From contig QLIY01000602.1 of NCBI GenBank assembly GCA_003260075.1, positions 1-64,000 of the forward strand: 64,000 bases of DNA, given 5' to 3'. Below are positions 47,106-59,100 of the stretch, one piece after another. Every line of letters begins with the position of its first letter. Position 1 is the first letter of the stretch. Under the pieces are notes generated by a model that worked only from the letters and a program-made list of their open reading frames with translations, did not search any database and was not told where the DNA came from. The position numbers and the translations under genes were made by a program. Source of the stretch: Phallusia mammillata (lineage: Eukaryota > Chordata > Ascidiacea > Phlebobranchia > Ascidiidae).

Positions 47106-50100
47106 TTAGTGTAACAATAATGCTCCTGGAATCACAACAATGCACGCAATGCACGCAATGCACTGGTATGAGGTAATCTGTTGATAGTAGTAACCGGCAT
47201 TGTAAATCACCTTGTAATCAGAGAGGGCTTCCGCTATGGCATCGCTAAGAGCTTCCATCCACGATCGCTTGTCTTCCTCACTGTCTGCCGTGAAACTGTA
47301 AATAAAAGAAAGTTTTCTAATCTCGAAACATTTCCCTTGTGATCGCCAAGTTTTTGTCACTGCTTTTGTTAAAGTCCTATAAACCACCATGTCGTTTTGG
47401 CTATTGAAATACATTATTGGACGCTAAACATGTCAAAGACCTCATTTCAAAGTATGTATCCTTGACAATTGTTTTCATGTAGGAAAAAAATCAGAACTAT
47501 ACCGTACTCAGTTTAACAGGCCTCATGGGTCAATTGTTATGTCCAGTTTGCCATTGTTTACTTTTCTGGCATGTGCCCTTCCCGACAAAGAATTTTCGCT
47601 TGCAATAACCCTAGGGCATATCCACAAATAGCTGCAGACTATTTGACATTTTGCGAAACTATCCAAATTTTCCAATTATTATAATAACGCCGTCGATCAC
47701 AATGAATCTGTTGTGCGAAAAGTATTGTGCCCAACCCGTGCACTGGCTGAAATTGTGTGTTATAAGCGTTTGACGCAATTGGCACAGTTGACAATGCTTC
47801 CAATTAAACAAGAATAATGGTCTGTGTTATACACACTGACACAAACTACTATGATTATTTTCATTTGCATTCATACTGATTCTGCTAAACGGTTTACTGT
47901 AGGCAAAACTAAGGATCAAAGACTAGCACTATAATCATTCTGAAACAATTTCCAAAACGATCGGTTTGGTTCAATGGGGGTCCGCATGATGATAAACGTA
48001 ACTCCACACAAAAATGCGAAGTATAAAAAAATCAGTCTTTCGAAACAAGCCCATGCACGGGAAGCTTTAATGAATTTCTGTATTTCTTCGAAATTGATAC
48101 ATTTTTGCGATTAGTCGTGCACGTTTGGTACTTGCGGCCAAAACAAGTCACTACTAAATATCGAGCGCTACTCGGAAATCAAAGTCACGTGACTTACGTG
48201 AATGTTCTGTATGGAAAGACAACTTGAAACTTTTTCTTGTCCAGTTCCTTGACCGCTGCAAGCTTCATGGATAATCTGCACAATATAACAAGGTTTTTTT
48301 AACATTTCACTAAGTGGACAGTGCAGTTAACATATGAACGTTTAAAAAAACTAGTACGTTTAAGCCGTTTGGTTTCACTGTTTTCGCTATAGCCTTCAGT
48401 AGCAGCTTACTTACAGCATTATAACGACGTGCATATCTAAAAAGTTCGTTGGTGCCACATGTGTCTTGGCTTTTGTCTGTGTTTTGAACAGTGATTAAGT
48501 ATAAAACAATTTAAATGTCTTATTTGCATCTTTATCCAATCAATCAGATGTACGATTCTTTTGAATGGTGGAATGTACATAACCCGACATTTAAAGATTG
48601 TCAGCTTGTAAACAATGTGATTCTCAAAATAGCTTGTTTTCTGCAATCTTTACACAAACAAGGCAAAATGTTTGACGACTTTTCTCAGGAGGTGAATATG
48701 CAGAGTTTTTTGTCTTTGCATTTTGTTTTTTGAAACTTTTTATCTTATCTTTGCCAGGTGTAGTTCAGTACCTACTACCTGATTTGTTTTTTTTAGCTTT
48801 ACTTAGCATGAGACAAAAGACTAGACGCAGAGAGCGCTTTCTACCCAACAATGCGAAAATCAAACAAAAAAGTTGTTACCTGGCAACGGGTTGTCCGAAC
48901 ATAAATTCGTTGTTGCTCTTATAGTAAGCAAGCTGTTCCCCTTTGGTAGCGAGATAGGTCTTCTGTCTGCTTCCGTCCATCTTCAAGAAACCCTCCTTGT
49001 AGGGCATATACATGGACCCTCCAGGCTTGAATTGGCCCTGTCCTTGTTTCTGAAACAAAATCGAGTCGATTTATTGCCTGGAAATTTCAAGCTTGTTTTG
49101 CAAGCAACATGTAGACCTTTAGCTGTTATGTTGGTGCGTTGCAATTGAGTCTCTTTATTTGGTTAGCAAACCCCCCCCCCTTGAATTGGCCCTGTCCTTG
49201 TTTCTAAAACAAAATCGAGTCGATTTTTTGCCTGGAAATTTCAAGCTTGTTTTGCAAGCAACATGCAGACCTTTAGCTGTTATGTTGGTGCGTTACAATT
49301 GAGTCTCTTTATTTGGTTAGCAACAGCGTGCAAGCAAACATTTCCAGTTCACAGTAAGTTAAAAAGTTCGTTTTCATGATCTTCTTATTTGTATGTGGTA
49401 GCACAAAAAAACATAAAGCCAACAGCACATTTCAAAACGGCAACTAATAATCAGCTAAAAATTCGTTACCGCGCTGTTGCTATATCGCTTAACTTTTACG
49501 GCATGATATGTTGTTTACAGTTTTAGGTGAAACTTCAACAAATTACGTCGGTTGCATTGCCCACAAGTATACAAAGGGCCAGTTTAGGTTGCAAAGTACG
49601 CATATAGCCCTTGGTACGTAGTCACTCGACGGGCCTACTGTAAGTCACAATCCTTTCAACAACAAATACACACGATATATTCAAACTTTCTATCTACTAA
49701 TGTTTCTAGCAAAAGTGTTGGTAACCTTACATACCTGACAACAATTACTTGCCGCCAGAGTCATGGTTGCGAACCTTTACCCAGCCTCAAGCAAATAAAA
49801 CGGTGGTTTGATTTTGTTTTGACAGCTGTAACTATTTTTCTGCATTTCTACGGTGCTTGCGACATAGCTACTGCACGGTCAATCCAATTTGAATTCTGGA
49901 CCAATTGTACGTCACGAGTTTGCTTTATGACGAAGCAAACGTTATCACGACATTGTCGCACCAAGGAAAATGAACTGACCCGTCACGTAGCTAGTCTTAA
50001 TTAATTATAATCAATTGACCATTCGGTAGTTGTAGTGGGAAATGTCATTAATGAGGTGATGTTTCTGCGGCCTTTATGGTGGCTCATAGTAAAATTATTT

Positions 50101-53100
50101 CAAACCACCGGAGTCCTAGGCTTGTCCATATCTTTTGTGAATAGAGGGGAAACAAATTTGGGTGGAAAATAATGTAGGTGAATTTTAGTTCCCAAACCAC
50201 TTTTCCAAGCTTAACTATACCAACTAGAAAAGCATTTGCTTTCGTATTGCATAGTTTTGAGTGCTTTTATTTAACAAAAAATTTAATAGTCTCCGAAAAT
50301 CTCCGAAAAGTTCCCGAAACTAGATTTTCAGCACATACGTCAATTCCACATGGTTTATTCTGTAATGTCGGCAGCCAAATAATAGCTGTAATTGCGTGCT
50401 GGGGTTTTGTTTGTGAGCTAATTACTGTCATGCGCATAACCCTAGGTTTAGTGTACTGACGTTTTGACGTCGTGTTGGCAGCTGCTGCGTGGTAAAGTGT
50501 ATTGGCTTGAGATTTTTTTGACTAACCCCGTTGTGACACGTCGTTAAACTATGTTCGCAAAGCCGTCAAGGTGGTTAAAAGTTTGTTTCAATGTATTGGT
50601 TTGTGTGTGAAAGCAATGTTAGGACTGTATGTCTGATCAACGTAAAGGGTTAGAAAAGAGTAATCAGTTACTAAAACAAACTCGTCTGTAAGTGTTTGCC
50701 CTATTTTGAGCGCGAAAAGTTAGTTATATGGAATAACCACATAAACAACAAAACACGTTTAGAATTTGTTCACATTCGCAACAAATATTATCGAGTTGAT
50801 GACAAACCATGCATGAGTCTCGAACGTATTTTTGACTTCAAATGTAGATCAGTTCACTTGTGACGACTCACCATGCGGCAAAACATTGTACTTGCCAAAG
50901 TTTTGCACACCAACACCATCTCAATGATAAACAACTTACGTGGCTGAATGTTGCTGTTCTTTTGATCGGCACGCATGTTTTGAGTTGCGGGTAAGACTGC
51001 GTTCGGTCGTGGACGGGCAGGCCCATGGTTGTGCGCAACAACATAACAGGAAGACCAGTTCCCTTAACGTGACTTTAACACCATATGCTACAAAACCTGC
51101 CTAGTGGCTGCTAGAAAAGCAGATTTAATGCGCACCAATGCACTAATATTAAACTTACGTATATGGTTACAACCTGTGCCTTTTTTACGCTTTAACGCAA
51201 TATTGTGTAGTTTGTATTAGAAAGTTGTAAAGGTCTATTAAGGAGGTCGGTGAACTTGTTCAATTCAAAACAGTCACTTGCGGAAACTACAAACATCGCG
51301 AAACGCAAAATACGAAACAATAAACAATGCAAGTTATGCATTAAAAAAATACAGTTCAAAACTACACCGCACATTTAATGACAGCCATCAATAAAACAAT
51401 AAGCGGTAACAACCTCACATTTATTTGCAATATTACTATTCAGCAAAAATTGCCATGAAAACGGTTTCACCATATGTGGTCTGTTACCTATTGCGCTTTA
51501 ACGCTGCACAAAAACTACTAAAGCTGCTGGCATAAAACCGTACTAAACATGTTCTCAAACACATTCGTCTGACTGAACATAACACGGAATTGATGACTGT
51601 ACAACACTTCCGCACTGAAGCAGCAACCTCAGAAGTAAACCTAGCCTGACTTCAATCGACCGACAAAACGTACACGCAACTTCCAATGGAAAAGTCATCG
51701 CCTAACGTATGCTGCTAACTTTACCAACCCATTGGTGATTAGCTATCGATTCGTTGCACTAAACGCACCACCCTTACCGCCGGCAGGCTATTACGGTGGG
51801 CAGTAATTGCAAAGCGGTCTTTTTACCCAGCCTAATATCACAAAGTAATGAATCACCAACACGATAAACGCTGCAAAGAATTAAATGTTTCGGAAAAATG
51901 GTTTGTTGCAAGTTATCAACGAGTTAACTACTGTAGAAAAGCGACGTTTACAGAACTTGCTTGACAATAAAGTATTTGGTTTAAACGTTTGCATTAAGGC
52001 TATTATACACCCAGTTGTCAAAATTACATTTAGACGAATATGGTTGTTGAAAAGTAGTGGTTTTTTTTTCAGTTCATCTTTTTGTCACAAGCAAACATTG
52101 TCAGAAAACAAACTAAATCAAGTTCAATGATTCAAAACAACGAAGAACGCAAAACCGAGATTTACAACTATTCTGCTTCATGCCAATACACAAAACATTT
52201 CAACCTAATCAGTGAAAAAACAAATTCAGCAAAAGTGAGATTTGCTGCTGACGTAGGCGCATTCCAAATAAGGCATTATCATAAGTAGTAATTGTCGGAA
52301 CCGAACATACGTAATACCTGCACGCCTTAGCACTGAAAAGCGCTTTTAAGTCACCCGTCAAACTGATTTGACTTTCTTATGTCTAAATTAGCGATTCCCC
52401 ACTGTATTAACATGACAAGCATTTTAGGAAACGTCATTTACAACAAGTGAGATATGCAATAACGTTTGAAATTCTTGATGAAAAGGCTTCTTAACATTTA
52501 GAAGCTCGAACTCATTTATCGAGTTCAGTTGATATATAAGACCGCGAGATCAAAACTACAATTTGGTATACTGATTGATGCCCGGATTGCGGCATGAGCC
52601 AGGTCGGTTCTCGCACGTATCTGTGGGTTTACGATGCTCGTGGATTTGCCCATATACACCTGTCTTTTCCATTGCCCTTTCAAATGTCAAAGGTCGTACA
52701 TTCTTTCTCAGACGTTTTTGCCTATGTGGGTTATCTTGTGTTAAAACTAACTGAACACCCATCGCTTACCAGGAGAAAAAAAATGAACATGTGCTGTTTT
52801 GAAACGTTTTATTCTACACAATAAAACGCTAAACATCTTTTTAGCAGGACTAATTTAGAATTACTATTTTTAAGTGCTAGTTGAGTTTGAATTTACTTAT
52901 CAATCGTTTAAAATCTTTAAAGGCGCGACTCATACAGTAGTGGCTATAGTCCAGCACCGTTCAGCCTAAATAACCTGAACACAGAATATCATGGATGCGT
53001 GTAACACCGGCCCAACGCCCGCCACCGAACTGACACTGTTAAGTTTATCCATTTCGCTCATATCTCCTGCCGAAATTGCTTCTTTTTCAACCTAAAACAT

Positions 53101-56100
53101 TCAACAACAAAGTTGTTCAAAAACTGGGGTCACTGAAGCTTTCTACATGAAACGTCTACTGGACTCAAACCTTTGTTTCTAACTTCACAATCTAGCTGAT
53201 CCGACTAAGCTAAGATTTGTTTGAACATCTGAAGATGTTACACGCGGTGGGTAACGACAAAACATACTGAGCCAACTCCTAATTAAGCATAGCACGCTGC
53301 CGAGGCGACTAGCAATTACTCGACGGTCATATCCGCCTTTTTGTCGAGCCCAGTGCTGGAGAGCTCATAGTTAGAACGCCGCGGGCGGAAATACCTCGCC
53401 ATAGCTTGACTGTAATGTCGTAATTTGATAGGTTTAGGTCCGTGTGCGGCGAAACATTAATAAACTAGAAGGGTGGCTCAGCACATATTGCCCTTGCATA
53501 TACACTATAACCTATTTTAAAACATAAATATATTTCCTATGCTTATTTTGTATTGGGTCCCATATTAGCCATCGTCTTTTATAACTTTAGTCGTTTCTGC
53601 AGGCAAAAACTCATGGGTCCCCACACATGCAAAGTTGAAAATAATGCAATTCAAGAGATAACCATGAGAAAGTCGGGTGTTGTAAGGTAAAACACAGTGA
53701 TCGGCACTGGGCTTAAATAATAATACTATGTAGAATACAAACTATAAAATTAGATTCACCCCAGATATTGTTTGAAGTATGTCCTATTTAACGTTTTAAA
53801 AAACTGACCCATTTTAGGGGGCTAGTAGGGCAACTAATTGGGTTCGACACACAAACTAAAAAATATATAAAAACTGCAATGACTCAATCAATAGTACTGC
53901 AAAATTTCAACCTAATCCGACAATGTTTAAAATTTCGACCACTAGAGGTGTTTTGAGCAACAACCGTGTTAGGCCTACAGGGTTGAACACAACAATCGAC
54001 ACCTATAAATGGCATACTATACTGCTATCCAAATTTCAGCCAATTCTGACACTGTTTAAAAAGTCACCCATTTTTACTGTTTACAAACTCACCCATTTTA
54101 GGGGGCTAGTGGGGTGAATACTAGGGTTATTTGGACAAACAAAGTGGGATGCACATCTTTGTTTTAAAACTCACCCATTTTAGGGGGCTAGCGGGGTAAA
54201 TACTGGGGTTCAGCTCATTTTAGGGGGTAGCGGGGTAAATACTAGGGTTATTAACAAAAACAAAGTATTGAGGGGGCTTGCAGGTTACTGGGGTTATCGA
54301 CAAAAACCAAAGTGGGATGCACATCTACATAACTACATCTACCATCTGTCTAAATTTCATAGGATGCACATCTAATAACTATATCTACCATCTGTATAAG
54401 TTTTAGCCACATCCATCAAGCATTTGATGGCAAAACGAGTCAGACAAACTTCGGGCTGTGTTCAAATTTCAGCCGAATCCATCAAACATTTGATCGAAAA
54501 ACGAGTCGGACAAACTTTGGGAAGAAAAAAACAAGTAAGAAAAACAAAAACACAATTCGAGTAAAATCAATATGTGTCCCCTTCAGGGAAGGGGACCCAG
54601 GGGGGGGGGACTATGGGTATGAAATAAGTCTGTGCAAAGCAGTTGATGTTGAAATCGGTATTCTTGTGGTATTTGAGCTCAGGTATAGATGTTATTTGCT
54701 TAAACTTGCTTTTTGAATCGTTTTGTACTTGGTAGGCACGTGTCAGAGCACTTTTTTCACACTTACCTCCGAAATCATGACAAGGGCCTTGGTCAGCAGT
54801 ATCGACGAATTAATCGCTTTCCGGTACCAAACATCAGCCAGCTTTAAGGCGTTATAAGAAGTGCGATATGCGAATTGATTATGCAGTTATTTTTACTTGG
54901 TACTGTTACAAGTTGTACAGTGGCTTGGTCTACACTGACAATGTCTGGAATTGGATTTAAAACTGCACTTTTAACCTTATTCGTTGCCATGGTTGGTTAC
55001 CCGACAAAAATGCTAAATGTATTTTTTTTCTTTTAGCTTAAGTCTGTTTAAATTGGATGCTTGCCGGTTTACGGCAAATGTCTCATAACACCTGCTCTAA
55101 AACCTTGTTTGATATTTTGATGTACCTAAAATTCCAGACTGCTTGCAAATCCTTCACTTTTGTTGCATATACCGCAGCAAAATCCTGCAACAGTATATAC
55201 AGCAAGGTCGACAGCAAGTGAGCTCAAAATAGCTTGGGTTTACAAACCAAACACAGCACTGCGATAAATATCGAGCATACGTTGCCTACCGCAAGGTTTG
55301 TTCGCCAAACGAAACCAGTTGTATCACCTGGTACTACAAAAACGGAGGTATGCTTGCCACACGGAAATGTGGACTATATAATGGAGTTTGTGTGCTATTT
55401 TATGATAAAATTCTAGCAAATAAGGGTGAAAGTCGCGTGTACCCAAATGTCCAATGTAACGCGTGTTGTTTGATATTGACATGAAGTTAATAAAAAACAG
55501 GCCGTCCCTAACTAACACTGCACAGTAAGTTGCATACTCCAAGTATGAATCCTGTTGATGTGTGGCCAGGATACGTTTCCGACGTTGTGTTTCAGCGCCA
55601 CCATGCGGCAAAATGCTTTGGTAAAGCCAAATCAAACCTTCCCATTGTTTTTCGTTTCACAACAATATAGATTATGTTGGAAACATAAAGCCCATACACC
55701 TTTTGGACATTAACAATTGATCCAACAGAAGTGGTGTGATTTGCTTGTCGAAAATTGTATTGTTAAACAACTTCAGAAACTTTTGTATATTAGTTGCCGG
55801 CTGCCTACGCAACTAAAATGACAAAATCAGGTCACAGACTTACTTCGAGGAACATCTTTGCTGCCACGAGTGTAGCTGTCCATAAGGAACTATCATCTGA
55901 AGTTTCGGCGCTAAACGAATATTTCCTTCCTCCCTTTGTGAGAATATGAAAAATCTTGGGGTCGTTTTGCGGCACTTGTACGCGCAGAATCACTTCCAGC
56001 GGGATAATTCCTTTTGTCAATTCCGACTATATGAAAAAAAATCACAAAATGTTTTACATAGCCTACATCAGTAAATATGAAAGCAGAAACACGCCAGAAT

Positions 56101-59100
56101 GGTAGTAAATCGGACCATATGGTATTTTAATTTTAACAGTCAATTTTGACATCAAAGTATCGATTGGGGTTGAAATCAAGACTCTGGCAGTGACAACAGT
56201 AATGTTACAACGTTCATATTTTCAGTCCATTTTAGCTTCGGCAATACGAAAAACTGAAATATTAAAACCCATGTTGATAGAAATGTTTAATTAATTACGG
56301 CTAAATTTGTGGATCAAATTGAATCTGGTTTACCCGAGGTGTACCACAGTCAACTTAACTGGCATGTACCTTTTCGTTTTCGTAATAGGAAAGTTCATCA
56401 CCATCAAACACAACCCAGCGCTTACGCGTTGGGGCTCGACCCTCATGCCTGCAAACGCACAAAAATGAATAAACATTGAAGCTAATCAGACATAAGTTAT
56501 ACATTGGGTTAATTCAATACCAGTGGTGAAAAATAAACACTATCCGTTACACTGAAACTGTCAAACAAGTCAAGTTGTTGCGTGAATATTTTCTTGGTCT
56601 TATAATGCAGATTATGAGGGACCAAATAAACGTAAAACGATATGCTTTTTTGAACAGATCCTTGTGTAACGTATCAAAGTTAAACCCCTAGAAGAAACAG
56701 CTGCTTATAATTTTATAAACGACCATTCAATGACGACACTGGGCCCTACATTTTTGATAAGTTACTTTAAAATTACAGTAAACTTTGAGACGCGTTTTTT
56801 TAAGTTTTTAAACAACGAAACTGTTGAGCGTATTAGCCTATACGTCCCGTTTTTCGTTTATAGTTTGTCTATCTTGAAATACGTAGTTCCAAAGTTAAAC
56901 CAGTCTTACAAACTGCACGTCTTTTTGATATTTGCTCTAGCAGTATCTGCAACTACTTCTACAGTTTTGCTACTTCGCTAATTACAAATCAACATTACTA
57001 ATATCTTAAACTTACCACCCATGCTTGGTCAACCAGCCTCGCTTGGTTTTCTTGTGTGTCTGAAAGAAAAAAATAAGTCTGGACATTTCAAACATCTCAC
57101 AACTATCACACAACGTCGAACTCTAACGTGTAGGACGGTCCAGCACAAGTGGTGTGTATATTTTAAGAAAAAGTGAGTTTCCGCTTAAAGGACAGGGAGT
57201 TCGGCTTAGTTTGGAACAAGTAATTACAGTTTCCACGAAAAGTTTTGGAATCCACTGTGTGCCCGTAAACAGGTGTTGGGTAAAACGTTATTAAAAAATA
57301 GACACGCAAAGTTATGTTGAGGGACCATTACATTTTTACGCTAGTAAATTTTTTCGTGTTGTCCTTAAATATGAAAAATTGACTGTACATTTTTTGTGCA
57401 CTGCTAATGTTAAAAAATTGTTAAAACGATCGTTTGTAAGCAAAGTTTGTGTGTAGAAAATGGTTGATTTTACCACAGTGAATATAATAGACCCTGAATG
57501 TGGGCCCAAGATTTGTTTACCAAGCCTAATCTTTTGCGCTGGTATTGTGATTTCTGTACAGAATTAGCAAACTATTAATATGCACAACAGCACATGACAA
57601 TCCACAATATGAGTCACTACAAGGACGAGTTGTGTTTTGCTCGCATCATTTGAATACAAAGCGTTAACAATGGCCGTCTATGATTAACTCAGATAGACGC
57701 GGAAGTAAAAACTCCCTGCTTATGGCTTTACAACATGCTCTTCGACGCCTCATACTCCTGTGCATTAATGGAGTGACGTAGGTTATGACGTTAACGCGGC
57801 TGTTTTCTAGCGTTTAGACGTAATGTAGCGCGTCATATAAATTGCTGTTTTCGGACCCTTATGACTTGCACACCCCAAATGCGTGATATTTTATAGCCAC
57901 CAAAACAAATAGATCGAAAAGTACCATAGTTACACGTATCCTACGTTTGATTGAAGGCTGATGACTACTCTTGCAGGCATTTTGCTATATGCTTGTAACC
58001 CATTATAATTTCATAAAAGCAGTGCTTCTCGACACAATTAAAGATCAAAGCGAAGTGCTTCATCCCATAAAATTCTGTAAAAACCCCTCGACGCTTTAGT
58101 TTTTGTGTTTGATGCTTTTTCTTGGTTCATAAAATCGTCGTAGTAGAACACTGACTCACCAGGGGTGAAAGAAGGGCAGGGTCGGTCGATTTTGATTTTC
58201 CTTCCTGGATCTGCACGTCTATAAGATCAATGCTCATTTTCTTTTCATTGCTTGTGGTTCTCTGGCGCCTAAAAGCCGACAAGTCGCTCTCGGAGCCGTC
58301 AAGGGTATTGTCTTCGCCTGAGCTTTGGCGCTAAATGATGAAAGAAAATTCAGTATCGATGTAACATGAAAAACAAGCGGAGTTTCGGGCACCGCAGAGA
58401 TCACTGTGTATTATAGGAAGTTTGTGATAAGGAATTTATCAAAATACAGAGAAATTCTAATTTAGTACGAAACTGTTGATTGTGCTGCACCAAACGTTTT
58501 CGCATTATTTAATATATTCGAAGATACTGATGCAATAAATTGTTTTGTCGATCTCCAGTTGGTTGGCGTTAAGATAAACTAGTTGGTTCATGATAACCTG
58601 CTGTATCATGGGGGCACCACTCACTCACATTTTGACTAAACTTGAACGAATCCACAAATGCTGACAAAGGTCTTGTTTTCATCTTTTTCGGGAACTTAAG
58701 GTGTCTTCTTTTTACCGAAGTCGTGGTGTCAGTCTTGTTTGAACGAAAACTGTGACCTCCTTCGTCAATCGACTGATACACTCCTTCAGGGTCATCCATG
58801 TTGTCTCCGCTGACATCTCCTAAAAGATCATCTTCTGATCCCTCTGATAGGTCAGTGCTCTTCTGTTGAATCAGCTTCTTTCTTCTGAGCGGGGATCGTC
58901 GTAGGTTGAGGACTGATGCAGGGAGAGATCCCGAAGATCTGGGAAGCATAGCGTCTTGATTTCTCCGACGTCGAGTCTTGGTCAAGACGTCATCGCATTC
59001 GGCATATACGTTGAGGTCTGATTCTTCAGTATCGTCCACCACCGGACCATCATCTATACAAATCAACACAAAACTGATTAGTGCTGACTTTAGTGAATTT

